From positions 52,106,598 through 52,170,597 of the forward strand of contig NC_135720.1 of NCBI RefSeq assembly GCF_964656455.1: a stretch of 64,000 nt of DNA, in the 5' to 3' direction. The notes under the pieces are model-generated. The model had not been told where the DNA came from. It did no database searches and saw only the letters and a program-made list of their open reading frames with translations. A program made the position numbers and the translations under genes. The DNA is from Halichoerus grypus. Lineage: Eukaryota > Chordata > Mammalia > Carnivora > Phocidae. Of the stretch, positions 23,393-35,164 are shown in pieces (the first letter of the stretch is position 1; each line of letters begins with the position of its first letter).

Positions 23393-25045
23393 CATTCTTA
23401 ATCTAGACTCTCTAGATGATAAAACCTGAATACGTTTTAGTCATGGGACATATCTAATTCAAGAAGGGTTCATTCCAAAGTTGAGTGTCTTCTGCCAAAA
23501 CCAAGAATGTGTGCGGGAAACTAAGGGAACAGATAAGGAAAACGTCATGAGACCTCTAATGTCTATACACACCAATTGTAAGGACCCAATTTTCCCAGCA
23601 TGTATCTCACTTAGGCCAAGCAATTCTCATCAACTTCAAAGGGAGAGATGTGCATCCACAGATCCAAGTTTGCAGTATCCAGGGCTTACTCAGCAGGAAT
23701 ACATACTATAATTTCTGGTACCAGGCTTCATTTTTTAGTCCAAATCAACTCAGCTGGATTTTGAAGCTTTAGTTCTTGCAAATAATCAACTATCCCTTAA
23801 AATATCAAATCCACTTGGCTTTATTTTACACATCAATCCTGTTGATTACTTAGGAGCCATAGTTTGGGTTTGTACATTGATATGCAAGACTTGTAATACC
23901 GAGCTATATGCTATACTACTATGTAGCATTATAGTATCAAATTACCAGAATTTTTTCTGGAGGTAATTTTATGCATAGCAAAGAGAGAAGAAGCGGGAGA
24001 TATAATTTTCCATGTCTGCTGTTCAACAATTTTTTTTAAATATAATTCTGTTTACAAGTACTGTTTTCAGCTTTAATTTGATACTTTACTACCAAGTAAA
24101 TTATCTTCTAATGTAATTACTTTTATATAATAATTATGATCTTGAAAGTCTACAAAGTAATTAAAGGGCATTTTCTAAGAAATAGATTTCTAGATTTAAA
24201 TTATGCAGTTTTTCTGCTTATAGTTTTGGTGTTATCTAATTTATTACTATCATTATTATTACTATTATTAAATAGTTATGAAGTGGCAAGTATAGAGATA
24301 ACCTTTACAAATACCTGAGACTTTAGGTCTAAACTATTTTTAATTGCAAATTTCAAAAGTTGACACAAGTATATCCCTGTTATCTTTTTTTTTAGCATTA
24401 GTTTTGACTCACTCTAGCATGTTATACACATCCGCACCTGTGCCCATTTAGCAAAGAATTTCAGTACAAATCATTCCTGAATTGAATAGACATCTCTAAG
24501 AAGCATTACAATTGTTGCAATATTTTTAGAAACTGAAACAAGGAAATAAACAACTTCAGTAAAAGTGATTTAAATAACAAATAACGTATCTTTATAAACA
24601 GCTTATCTCCTTGAGAACAAAGAATAAACAAGGAGACAAGGTTTTTTTTTTCTTTCCACTATTAAAGCAGATCACAATATGAATGGGTGAAATGTCATGA
24701 ATAATTGGAGAAAATCACAGAGTAATCTTCTGCAAAAACATCTGATAACATCCAAAACCATAAACATAGACTGTAATACCCCCTCAAGGACTTGTCCCTC
24801 TTGGCCTTAGTCCTTTCTATTCCCTTTTCATTCCAGTAGTACTGAACTATGTGGAGCTCCCTAGCTATGTCATGTTCTTTCTTTCGTCTGGGCCCCTGCA
24901 TGTGTTTATCTCTATCTCCAGAGTGCACCTCCTACACACATGCACACCCAATCACAGGCATCTTGCCTCTCAAACACCAACTCTATGTCTTAGTTTTGTT
25001 GCTGCTTTCTTCTGGAATTCTCCCCATACTACCCTCAAGACTGTG
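23393..25045. other. Repeat-poor intergenic stretch
   Basis: 1.65 kb without a SINE or L1. The plus-strand frame at 23481-23711 and the minus-strand frame at 24695-24928 match nothing known to me and are short; judged chance. Confidence 0.45.
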
Positions 25046-25049
25046 CTAA

Positions 25050-25235
25050 GTGGCTCTCATCCCACTCTATTGATGTGGCTTATTCATTTTTATGTCTCCA
25101 TGACCAGTCTGAAAGATCCTGGAAGCAAAAACTGTATCTTGTTTACCATCTTCCCACTTCTCCATACTCTCCCTTCCCCCAGCACCGAGCACATTGGTTT
25201 ATTGTAGGTGCTCAGTACATAGTTGTCACATGGAT
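25050..25235 (+). mobile_element. L2 relic
   Basis: L2 3' order: 'cctggaagcaaaaactgtat', 'gtgctcagtacatag'. Confidence 0.6.
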
Positions 25236-25375
25236 GGCCAGAGGGCCTAAAAGTCCTGAGAGGGACATATCTGTTCAGCTGAAGAGACCATATGATGCCA
25301 CTGGTTCTGGAATGGGACTCTCTCCCCACCCCACCAATTAATTAATGTATCTCACATTCCTGAGATTTCTAGATC

Positions 25376-25520
25376 TTCACTACTCATTGTGGTCTGGAGA
25401 CCAGTAGTATTGGCATTCCCTCAGACTTTATCCTGGAACTCCTGGATCAGAATCTGCATTTTTGCAAGATCCCCTGTTAATTTGTATGCACAGTAATATT
25501 TGAGAAACACTGCTCGAGAT
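25376..25520 (-). mobile_element. MER5-type hAT-Charlie relic
   Basis: 'gatcagaatctgcatttttg' and 'tgagaaacactgctc' are hallmarks of the MER5 group of short non-autonomous DNA transposons. Confidence 0.65.
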
Positions 25521-26789
25521 AACATTGGTGGTTCTTTACTCAGAAAGCTGGTAATCCATTTCCTTGAGAGAAGGAATGCAAATGCCTGGTTTCCAGTGCT
25601 CCCACCGCTGAGGACTTATTTTTGCCCTGATCCAGGTATATACCAATCTTGCCTGTCCTTACATGTTTGAAGTAAGTCACTCTGCATGTCAGGGGCCCTT
25701 CTATCTCAAAAGGAATCCTGTGCCTGCCTCCCACTCCCCCACCCTGGAAATCAACCTCTCAACTGGAAACAGGAATTTCTCCTTGTCATGGCTGCTTTTG
25801 ACTTCTAGACAGTGAATTCAATGTTATCTATCAGAAGAGTCTTTCCTCTCCCAGGAATGGGCCTTATATCCCTGATGTCTGAGCGATCCTCAGCCATTGG
25901 CTGGGAGCAGCCTGTGGGAAATAAGGCCTTGGAGCAAATGCAGTAATAAATTTCAGAGTACAGCAGCTGAGGTCATAGGTTAATTATGTTTCCTGAGGCT
26001 GGAGATCTGAGAGGCACATTCTCATGGCTACCACAAAGAGTAAGGAGAAGATACAGGAAAAAAGGAATAATTAGTGGAGAAGAACTTGGAAAAAGCAAGA
26101 GAGAGTGGTTTTGATATTAATACAACCAGCTGGGCACTGCCTGATTTACCAATACAGAAGAGGGACTAAATCACACACAAAAAATAACAAAATGCAGAAT
26201 TGTTTGTGTTTTGGAGGAGATGTTTTATAGAGGATCTCAGAGTGGGGATTAAGACCCCTCAAAGGGCATGCCTAAAACACAACAGGTGGTTATTAACCTG
26301 CCGGCTGAGAGTGAGAGTCGTCTTACCAGCAGGTTTTCTTTGCTGAGTGGGGTATGCAACCTGGGCCTGACTAGCTCCAGCTCCTAGCCTCTTTAAATAA
26401 AACTGTAAACAAATATACAAAGAAAATCAGTGTGAAGATGTATTCAGCTGAAGTATAAGCCTCCCAGAGGTTCCAAACACTGAGACTGTCTAAGAGGAAA
26501 CCCCATGCTGATCTCCCTGACTGTGGAAGTAGAGCAGTTAACCTTTGAGAAAAGAGGGACTGTGTGATGTGCTACTAGAACAGATTAATACCATCTCCAA
26601 AGCCTCTGATTCCCCAACACCAACTCGGTGTCCAACAATTCAAATCAATCCTGACACCACTTACCTGAAGTGGGCACAGACCCTACAGGTTAAGGACTCA
26701 GTCCCACAAGACTGTCCCCACAGCCGCAAATGGGGTGCCAAAGCTATCCACGTCTGCTCAGCCAACTACAGATTTGGCCAGGGGTTCTC
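25521..26789. other. Intergenic stretch, possible old LTR
   Basis: No gene recognised. Around 26220-26410 ('cctcaaagggcatgcctaaa', 'cctctttaaataaaactg') could be an old LTR, but I cannot name it. Confidence 0.35.
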
Positions 26790-27215
26790 ATAATCTCCCC
26801 CTCAGTTTTGATAATTCGACTCACAGATATCAGAAAAATATTTTACTTATGCTTGCTGGTTTGTCTCTTTCATTTGGTTCAAAAAGAGCCAAGTGGAAGA
26901 GATGCATAGGGCAAGGTCTGGGGAGGGGGTGTGTGGAACTTTTATTTCTTCTCCTAACTGCCACCTTCCAGGACGTTGAAATTTCCCACCCTCTCCTCAA
27001 GTATTAGGCCTTTCTGGTGACCAGCTCCCAACCCAAAGCTACCTAGGGGCCCTGCCTGGGAGTCACCTCATTAGCATAAACTCAGGTGTAGTCAAAAGGG
27101 GCCCCTTAAGAATAACAAAAGACACTCCTACTACTCAGAAAATTCCAAAGGTTTTATGAACTCAGTGCTGGGATCCAGGGACAAAAATTATATATTTTTT
27201 ATTACACCAGATACA
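26790..27215 (-). mobile_element. ERVL-type LTR relic (MLT2-like)
   Basis: The stretch 'ccttaagaataacaaaagac' and the surrounding 'aaattccaaaggttttatgaactc' resemble the MLT2 group of ERVL LTRs in reverse orientation. Family and limits are from memory and approximate. Confidence 0.45.
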
Positions 27216-27310
27216 GTCACAGATACAGGACTGAAAGAGAAATACAATTCTCATGTGACTTCAAGTATAATACAACCATCTCAAATCACTGAGTAAAGAA
27301 TAGATTTTTA

Positions 27311-27498
27311 TTTTTATTTATTTTTTTTAAAGATTTTATTTATTTATTCATGAGAGACAGAGGGAGAGAGAGAGAGAGAGGCAGAGGGAGAAGCAGGCTC
27401 CCAAGGAGCAGGCAGCGATGCAGAACTCGATCCCAGGACCCTGGGATCATGACCTGAGCCGAAGGCAGACGCTCAACCATCCAAGCCACCCAGGCACC
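27311..27498 (-). mobile_element. Carnivore tRNA-Lys SINE
   Basis: Flanks AAGAATAGATTTTT on the left (about 27297-27310) and right (from 27499). Confidence 0.93.
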
Positions 27499-27530
27499 CA
27501 AGAATAGATTTTTGAAAAATAGATTGTTTA

Positions 27531-27719
27531 GGGGCACCTGGGTGGCTCAGTTGTTAAGCGTCTGCCTTCGGCTCAGGTCATGAGTCCTGGGATCGAGCCC
27601 CACATTGGGCTCCCTGCTCTGCGGGAAGCCTGCTTCTCCCTCTCCCACTCCCCTTGCTTGTGTTCCCTCTCTCTGTCAAATAAATAAAGAAAAATCTTAA
27701 AAAAATAAAATAATAATAA
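27531..27719 (+). mobile_element. Carnivore tRNA-Lys SINE
   Basis: Exact 16-base duplication AAAAATAGATTGTTTA at 27515-27530 and 27720-27735. Confidence 0.95.
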
Positions 27720-27855
27720 AAAAATAGATTGTTTAATAAATGGTGTTGCAACACCTAGATAGTCAAATGGGGTGGGGGGATTTAGATCCATATTTCTCTT
27801 ATGCCAAAAGAAATTCTAGATGGATCAAATGTTTTTTTAAAAACCCCTATAAATA

Positions 27856-28063
27856 GGGGTGACTGGGTGGCTCAGTCTGGTAAGCCTCTGCTTTCAGCTC
27901 AGGTCATGATGTCCAGGTCCTGGGATAGAGCCCTGCATTGGGCTTCCTGCTTAGTGGGGAGTCTGCTTCTCTCTCTTTCTCTCTCTCTCTCTCCCCCTCT
28001 GCGCCCCCCCGTTCTCTCTCTCTCTCAAATATAAATAATCTTTAAAAAATAAATTAAAAAAAT
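27856..28063 (+). mobile_element. Carnivore SINE
   Basis: Head 'gactgggtggctcagtctgg'; long CT tract; decayed flanks AAAAACCCCTATA and AAAAACCTATA. Confidence 0.92.
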
Positions 28064-28191
28064 TAAAAACCTATAGTCTAGAAAAAAATGGATTCTTTAT
28101 AAGAGGAGGAAGGCTTTCTAAGCATGCTTCAAAACTCACAAGCCATAAAAGAAAAAAGACTGATAAATTCAACTACATAAATTAAATTACA

Positions 28192-28383
28192 GGGGTACCT
28201 GGATGGCTCAGTTGTTAAGCATCTGCCTTCGGCTCAGGTCATGATCCCAGGGTCCTGGGATCGAGCCCGGCATCGGGCTCCCTGCTCAGCCAGGAGTCTG
28301 CTTCTCCCTCTCCCACTCCCCCTGCTTGTGTTCCCTCTCTTGCTGTGTCTCTCTCTGTCAAATAAATAAAATCTTAAAAAAAA
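28192..28383 (+). mobile_element. Carnivore tRNA-Lys SINE
   Basis: Flanks TAAATTAAATTACA type on both sides, inside the old L1. Confidence 0.94.
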
Positions 28384-29060
28384 AATTAAATTACAAAATA
28401 CATGGTAAAAACCATCATTGGCAGAGTCAAAAGTTAAACTGGGGGAGATATTTGCAATTTATATCACAGAAAATGGTTACCTTTTAATATTTAATAAATT
28501 CCAACATATCAAGAAAAAGAGCAAGTCAAAAGAAAAATGGGCAAAGAATTTGAACAAATAAATATATCACCAAAAAAGGGAAATATGAATGACTTGTAAA
28601 CATATGAAAAGATGGTCAACTGTGCTCAGTTGAATAAGGAACATGCAAATAAAGATACCGTTTAGATTAGTGAAGATTAAAAAGTTTGATACCACTTCAT
28701 GCTGGTGAAGCTATGGACAAACAGGCACTTTCATACATTGCTGAACAGGGTGTAAACTGGTTAAACCTGTACAGAAGACATTTTGCAATACCTTTCATAA
28801 ATATATATATCCTTTGACCCCTAGTAATTCCATTTACAGAAATTTATCCTACAAATATAATCCTGTGTGTGTGATGATAGCATATTCAGGCTATTCATTG
28901 CAACACTGTAATAGTGAAAGTTTGAGATCCCATATATATTTGTTAATAGGGGGACAAGTTAAATTATGGCACATCATGTCATGGAATACTTTGCTGCAGT
29001 ACAAATATGGAACTATCTTCAAGATACATTGTTAAGTGAAACAAGATACAAAAGTATATG

Positions 29061-29082
29061 TGTATATATATATATATATATT
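29061..29082. repeat. TA microsatellite
   Basis: About ten TA units. Confidence 0.95.
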
Positions 29083-29898
29083 GTAGTATACTACTTAAGG
29101 GACACAACTCTCATCTCTCATGGTCCCATAGTAATACAGGTATACTAACAAATTATTTTTCTAGAATTAGGCCGTTTAGGAAAACATAAAGCTGGTAATA
29201 GTTTTCTAACATCTTAGTCTATCCCTAGAACACGGTGATGTCTTCCCATTCCTTTCCCAACTGCAATTGCCACTCTCTCTTGAGTTACCAGTGTTGACAG
29301 CCTGGTTATATATCTTTCCATACTTTTTCCCATGCACATATAAAAATCTGCAATATAGATGTACATATCTTTATATATTATTTTTGTTCTGTTTGTTTAC
29401 CCAAATGACATCATACTGGACAGATTTTTCTGTGATCCTCACCAATACATCATGAATATTCCTCTTCTAATTCCAATAATTAAAAATAGATATAGTCTCC
29501 ATTCTGACTCCATTTCTCTGCTGCGACAGAGAAAAACTATAAATAGGGTCTGTACTTTCATTCAGCCACTATATTCTCATGTTAATTCTAGTAGCTTACT
29601 CTTTGGGGATTTTTCTAGGACTACAATCATATATTCTGAAAAATAATGTTCCTCCCAACGTTTATACCAGGAAGCTCTTCTTAGCTGTCTGGCTGCTATG
29701 TTGCTGTGCTGGATCCTCTGTAGCTGCTTCCCACCGCAGGCAATTGTTGCTGCTGCCCAAAGCTGCTCTGCATGGCCTCCAAGGAATGAGACAGAAGCTT
29801 CCTATGAGAATATCCCATGAGGGCTTTGTTCAAGAGTCACAGATGATAGCACAATACAGTGGTTCCTGGTCTCTTAGCTCACATATATTCTAATTCAA
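29083..29898. other. Intergenic stretch
   Basis: Possibly old L1-like sequence around 29280-29460 ('catactttttcccatgcaca'); the rest is unassigned. The open frames here are short. Confidence 0.4.
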
Positions 29899-30466
29899 AG
29901 TGTCATCTCATAGGGGCCAAAGGCAGGCTCTCCCAAAAAGTGCCACTGTGGCGTATTATTTTAAGTAAAAGTTACTTGGGAAACAGTTGGTGCAAGCACA
30001 CTCAGACCCTCCTCTCTCCCCTCTGAAAGCAGGAAATAAATCTCCCACATAGAAGGTATCCTTCCTGCACTAAGAAATAAATAAAATAATAAAAAAAATT
30101 CCTTATCACCAGAGATTGGGACTTTAAAGTCTAGAAAGTTATAGAAAAAAACCTTGTTAATTTTTACTACTCTATTATCCCAGCCCAAATTCTTCTCAGA
30201 TTTACTAATCAAAGCTCCCAAACTTCTGTTTTCTGTATCCTATTAATTCCTCACAGATTTATTGTCTCATTGTCTAAAAAGTATAAAAATTGCCTGCCTT
30301 GGTCATTTCTTTGGATCTCAATTTCATTATTGGGCCTCCATGAGCATGTAATTAAACTTTGGATTTTTTCTCCTGTTAATCTGTCTCATATCAATTTGAT
30401 TCTTAAACCAGCTGGATGATCTTGAAAGATAGAAGGAAATTTTTTTCCTCCCCTACAATCTATATT
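29899..30466 (+). mobile_element. Solo ERV1-type LTR
   Basis: The 3' part has the usual LTR end: an ATTAAA-type polyadenylation signal near 30352, 'tctcctgttaatctgtctca', and the closing 'tcctcccctaca'. The start at TGTCATCTC is a guess based on the TG...CA rule. No internal retroviral sequence lies next to it, so it is taken as a solo LTR. Confidence 0.6.
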
Positions 30467-30554
30467 CAATTCTTGAGCTCACTGCTGTAATCGTACCAGC
30501 CAAGTTCCCATTTGGTCTCTGGCAACAGCAGGCAGGCCCAGCAGGAAGTGCTGT

Positions 30555-30850
30555 CTAAACATACTTATTCTGACATTACCCTTACTCTTTTGAAAGAGAT
30601 ACTCAGAGAGGGCTTCTTTGACCACCCTGTCTAATGAGCTTGTCTCATTCTCTATCACATTATCCCAGCTTTATTTTCTTTATAGCACCAGTCATATTAT
30701 TTATTGACTTATTATGTCTCCCCAAGATAGACTCTATAGCAGACCTGATGAATTCAGAGAATTTCCATGTCTTATTTACCCTTAACTCTCTCGTACTACA
30801 GTTGAAAAACACCTACTAGACCTTCAATAAATATTTGTTGAATTAATGAA
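30555..30850 (+). mobile_element. L2 relic
   Basis: L2 3' end order: 'ttctttgaccaccctgtcta', 'tcaataaatatttgttgaat'. Confidence 0.75.
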
Positions 30851-30854
30851 TGTT

Positions 30855-31589
30855 AATTTTCTGGAAAATAGTCTGTATCATATTTAAGTAATTCCTTTGT
30901 TCCAACTGTTCTTAAGTGTTATTAGGAATATTTGCTAATGATCTGGGCAATTTTTCATCTTAAGGGTCAGATTATTTAAAGTGAATGAGGTTTCTAAAAC
31001 TCAACATACTTTTAAAAATGCAGACATAGTTGCAGAACTATGATATAAACAGAGATAACTCTCTAGGCAGGGATAGAAATTTATCCTTCTACCTCAAAGT
31101 TCGAAATCTGCATTTGCTACAGATGAACTACCATCTACTTGTTATCTTTTTTTCCCCATTTTTTATAAAGGCTTGAGTTTCATTTCGAATGCTGTAGAAA
31201 TACGTTTACCACTTTTTTTTTTAACTTACTGGAACTTTGTGGGAAATGAGGGAAGAAAGTTGCAGGTTACCCAAACATAGGTCATTAAAGGCAGGTTTCA
31301 GCCCACTTACTACGTTAGTTTTAGAGAGCCCAACAGTCTCCAAACGATTTGACCTTAGTGGGGTGATTTGGCAAGGTCTTTGTATTCCACTCTCCTACTT
31401 TATCTCCTTCCATTTATCAATCCAGACACGCGAATGGTCAAACTGTCACGTTGATGTCAAACTCATCATGTGAGGCACGTTAATGGTTACCTAGAAAGGC
31501 ATTTTCAGTGGTTCACGGTGAGACATTTGGTAGGTTGACGCAGAGTTAGCGGGAGTTTTTTTTCGATTGCGGGCAAATCCCCCAAATCT
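30855..31589. other. SNX3 upstream flank
   Basis: Unique sequence leading into the SNX3 CpG island; contains two T-runs near 31147 and 31210. No gene seen. Confidence 0.45.
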
Positions 31590-31759
31590 CGCCGTTTAAC
31601 TTTTGTTTCCGCAGCCCCCAAGGCCACAAAACCCATTTCCGTGTTTCCTCCCACCGCTCCAGGCCAAGGCGGCGGCAGAAAGACAGGAAGCGCCCACCCC
31701 CAGACCCCTAGGTCCCGAAGCACTTCGGCCTCAGCCAGGCGGCGATGGGCTCGCCCGGT

Positions 31760-31779
31760 GCATTGTGGGCGCTGTAGTC
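31760..31779 (-). promoter_or_regulatory. ZNF143-type motif, minus orientation, SNX3 promoter
   Basis: The plus strand reads GCATTGTGGGCGCTGTAGTC; the complement GACTACAGCGCCCACAATGC fits the ZNF143 element pattern. It faces the opposite way to the copy 20 bases downstream. Confidence 0.65.
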
Positions 31780-31798
31780 TGGCCGGAACCTGTTCACG

Positions 31799-31813
31799 AC
31801 TACAACTCCCGTG
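31799..31813 (+). promoter_or_regulatory. ZNF143-type motif, plus orientation, SNX3 promoter
   Basis: The bases ACTACAACTCCC followed by GTG match the first half of the ZNF143 element exactly; the 'ATGC' half is weak ('gtgaccgc'). Confidence 0.6.
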
Positions 31814-32085
31814 ACCGCCGCTGCTCCTCTACCGCCTAACCCGCAGTCCCCCTCCGCGGCCTCAGCTGGGCCTCCCAGGCCCAGGGCGCGGCGTCCCGGC
31901 GAGTCAGCTGTTTCTCGCCTAGGCACAAGAGGCGGAAGCTGGAGAGACGCAGGGAGGAGCTTCGCTCGGGGGAGAACGCCCGTCCTACGTGCTCGTTCGC
32001 CTCGACCGCTGTGCGCGAGCCCGGTGTCCCCGCGGCGGGCAGCAGCGGCGGCGTCGGTGGAACGCGGAGGGGGCGGAGGGAGTCC

Positions 32086-32105
32086 GCGGCGGCGGCGGCG
32101 GCGGC
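32086..32105 (+). repeat. GCG triplet run in SNX3 5' UTR
   Basis: About six GCG units end 13 bases before the ATG. The run is GC-only and likely to form stable RNA structure. Triplet runs of this kind can vary in length. Confidence 0.85.
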
Positions 32106-32114
32106 TGCAGTAGA

Positions 32115-32125
32115 GAAATGGCGGA
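32115..32125 (+). promoter_or_regulatory. YY1-like element over SNX3 start codon
   Basis: The bases GAAATGGCGGA contain the SNX3 ATG and match the YY1 core (ATGGCGG). The same arrangement is seen at AFG1L, 16 kb away. Confidence 0.5.
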
Positions 32126-32279
32126 GACCGTGGCGGACACCCGGCGGCTGATCACCAAGCCGCAGAACCTGAATGATGCCTACGGGCCACCCAGCAACTT
32201 CCTCGAGATCGATGTGAGCAACCCGCAGACGGTGGGGGTCGGCCGGGGCCGCTTCACCACCTACGAAATCAGGGTCAAG
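32118..32279 (+). CDS. SNX3: SNX3 first coding exon, partial gene
   Basis: Sorting nexin 3 binds phosphatidylinositol 3-phosphate on early endosomes through its PX domain and acts with retromer in recycling cargo such as Wntless and the transferrin receptor. The exon encodes 54 residues, starting MAETVADTRRLITKPQNLND and ending TTYEIRVK, which I recognise as the SNX3 N-terminus. The last codons form the first strand of the PX domain. The phosphoinositide-binding basic residues and the rest of the protein (about 162 residues in total) lie in later exons outside the window. The start is the first ATG after a 5' UTR without ATG. The exon ends GTCAAG followed by GTGAGG, a good donor, giving a phase 0 intron. 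No change or break is visible in the exon. Confidence 0.97.
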
Positions 32280-32559
32280 GTGAGGCCGTCTTTCTCCCCT
32301 TCAGAGAGACCCCTCCCGCCGTCCGTGGTCTCCCCCAGCCGACCCACGAGTTGATCCCCTCCGGCGGCTACAGCCGCCCGGGTCAGGAGCCGCGGGCTGA
32401 CTCGGTCGGGCAGCCTTGTCCACGGGCGGGGTCTTGGGCCAGGGCCCTTCTTCCTCTAGGGCTTGGAAGGGGGCTGCAGAGTGAGCTGAGCCCAGCACTG
32501 GTACTTGGAGAAGGTGCTCGAAGAAGAGGGCGTGGGATGAGCGCCGCTTGCCCCTCAAG

Positions 32560-33363
32560 CAGCTGATCTGGGAATGACATTTGAGTTGGAAAGGTGTAGA
32601 TCTTTCGAGAACACAGTGCTTCCAATGGGAGGGGAGCTAGATGTGACTGAGGAAGGGGGTTTGCGCAAAGTTGAAGTTTTCCCAGTTTTCTTGAACTGGA
32701 GACTTTCCCCAGAGGTGGCCGAGCCAAGCTGGATGGTTGGTCCAGGCCCTTCCCGAGCTACCAAACTGACCTAGGTTGTACATTTTTCGGAACAGAATCT
32801 AGTGGGTGTTCATAAAAGCCTGACGAATTTGGTAGGGCTGAGCCTGGAGAGACCAGTGATTGACCTTAGCATTCTGGGCCACCATCGTGCTAAAGCCTGA
32901 GGTGTGGCGAGTGTTGTCTACCTCACAATCCAAAACTACAACTGCTTTAAGAAAGCCTATTCATTTAGGGATCTTGCTCTCTTAATTTCGAGATTTGCAC
33001 TTAACTGAATGAAGGAATCAGCTGAAGTAGAAAAGTAGAAACACTTATAATTTCGTAACTAGTATTTGATAGCAATAAGTAATTCAGATGATTTGAAAGA
33101 TGCTAATTGAGAATAGTACTTCACTTTCACTGTAGTTCAGGATTAAAGAACTTTCTCATGTATGGAAGTATCTTTAAAAATTAATCACATGAAACGAATC
33201 TAGCTGTTAAAAACGACAACAAATTTTACTAAAAATTAAGTGTAATAATTTCACTTTACAGTAATTGAACTTTATGTAAGAAGTTAGTATTAATTTTTAA
33301 ATGGAGTAATTTCTCATTAACTTGTGCATCTTTTGTGTGTATGGTTAAAAAACAACCTATAAT
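32560..33363. other. SNX3 intron 1, proximal unique stretch
   Basis: GC falls from the CpG island into AT-rich unique sequence; no repeat or exon recognised. Confidence 0.45.
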
Positions 33364-33378
33364 TTACCATCAACCATT

Positions 33379-33582
33379 TTTTTTTTTTTAAAGATTTTTA
33401 TTATTTGAGAGAGAATGAGAGAGCGAGAGCACATTGGGGGGGGAGGGTCAGAGGGAGAAGCAGGCTCCCTGCTGAGCAGGGAGACCGATGCGGGGGGATG
33501 CGGGGGACTTGATCTTGGGACTCCAGGATCATGACCTGAGCCGAAGGCAGTCGCTTAACCAGCTGAGCCACCCAGGCGCCCC
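33379..33582 (-). mobile_element. Carnivore tRNA-Lys SINE
   Basis: Flanks TACCATCAACCATTT (33364 on) and TACCATCAACTATTT (33583 on). Confidence 0.94.
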
Positions 33583-33720
33583 TACCATCAACTATTTTTA
33601 AGTGTACAGTTCAGTAGTGTTAAGTATATTGAAATTGTGAAATTTATGCATTTAAAAAATGTATCATGTATTGCTAAAAGATTTTTAATAATCAAACTTT
33701 AAGATGTGAAACTAAAGTTT
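33583..33720. mobile_element. Old L1 3' end fragment
   Basis: 'taagtgtacagttcagtagt' and following bases resemble an old L1 3' end; orientation not settled. Confidence 0.4.
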
Positions 33721-35160
33721 ATGTTCCAGGTCACCCTAGTGTCCCTATGGATGTGTAACATGTGAGCCATAAGCAGTTTTGTTATAGTGAAATTGCAAAA
33801 TCCAGGCTCCAGCATACTTACGGAAGTACTTTACCACATAAGCCTAGTAAAAAAGTAAGGCCTTTTTTTTTTTTTTTTAACTTTTGGAATGATTTTAAAA
33901 TATATGGCAGATTTTTCACTGAAAAGAACTTCCTCTTTTACCCTAATTCACCACCATGTTTTCCTTTATTTCTTGTGCTAAAACAGAACTTGGTATTCCT
34001 GTTTCTAAACTTCCATAGCTAGTACTTCCTGTCATACAACTGAAGCAAAATCTCCTGCTTCCACTTCCTCCATTTAATAACTTTGTGTTTATCTTGCTGG
34101 GTGCATTGTATTAAATGCATTCTAGTATAATTATTTAAAAAATACATCTGATACTTTATTACTGCATAGCTGATGTGACACTTTAAAAATAGTGTTTATG
34201 GTATGATCATTTACATTTTTAAGAATCCTTTTTAAGAGTGGTTAATAAGTTATGGAATTAACAAAGTATGCACCTGCATTGGTTTGTGTTATATAAACCA
34301 GTTTTTTTGTGTGTTAATGATGTTTATAGTCATAAATGCAGGTATCCTAAAAAAGTGTAATTGAGTTTCTAATGGTCGTGAAATGCCATTGGGGTTTTTC
34401 TTAATATGTAATGTGTTAATTTAAAAGTCAGGACACCATATAGTAGGACAATAGGTCTTATTTAAGTAGCATATGATTTTTGAGTGTAATGACAATCTTG
34501 TGTTAAGGTAAAATGGCCAGCAAGATGAATAGGTGAGTCATTTTGTAATTTTATTTATTACTACTTTCTAAACTGTTGCTTCTCTCCCTAGCCCCTATTG
34601 CCTGCCTTTGGCTATTGAAATGCCATGTGGAGTTTGGGCCCTTAAACTATCTTATAGTTACTTTCTAATTCTGGTCTTGAGAAAAATGTTCAATTTTTAT
34701 AGAATCTGATTGAAATTACTCTAATTCAGAGAGTAATTTTATCTAGATAGTGGCACTTTAGAATGCAAGTTTCCCAATCTCCACTTATCTTTTGGTTTGA
34801 GGGTAGTGTTTAAGACTATTAGGATCACTTGATTAGTATCTCTGGGCTTTTGAAAATAATTGGTACAGTGTTAATGTTTTTAAAAATTGTTCTAATGGCT
34901 AGGTGCAGCAGAGAGCACCATAAATGATGAAAGGTTTAGGAAAGCTCAGGGTCTAGAATTATTTTTGCATATTAAAGAGAAGTTTAAAGGAGAAATTCAG
35001 TCACTGTTTATGAAGTTTGTACTCTAATGTAACCTTAATTTTCTGGGGATTTTAAGTTAGTTAAGATCTATTGTAACTAGAGACAATTGTTTCAAACAGG
35101 AGTGAAGTTAAGGATCTTTCTTGAGCTCTGAATTCAATGAATAGGTTTATCATTTATAAG
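33721..35160. other. Repeat-poor intronic stretch
   Basis: 1.4 kb of AT-rich sequence without recognised repeats or exons. Confidence 0.45.
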
Positions 35161-35164
35161 CAGA

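Larger units (their letters stand above)
27736..29060 (+). mobile_element. Old L1 3' part, split by SINEs
   Basis: Old L1 order is visible: 'aataaatggtgttgcaacac', 'gagatatttgcaatttatat', 'gcaggcactttcatacattg' type bases, 'atggaatactttgctgcagt', ending before a TA run. Frames are broken throughout. Confidence 0.75.
31590..32117 (+). promoter_or_regulatory. SNX3: SNX3 CpG-island promoter and 5' UTR
   Basis: This is a strongly GC- and CpG-rich block, without a TATA box, ending at the SNX3 ATG. CpG richness continues through exon 1 into the intron to about 32560. The stretch from about 31830 to 32117 contains no ATG, so SNX3 has no AUG-started upstream frame there. It includes a GCG triplet run just upstream of the start. 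The exact transcription start is not readable, but human-like UTR lengths would put it near 31.8-31.95 kb. Confidence 0.85.

Noticed and set aside
23481..23711. Plus-strand frame of 76 residues in unique sequence
   Set aside because: No domain or family recognised, no splice-site support and no CpG promoter nearby.
31811..32113. Plus-strand frame of 100 residues in the SNX3 promoter
   Set aside because: Starts at GTG, is out of frame with SNX3 and is open only because of high GC content.
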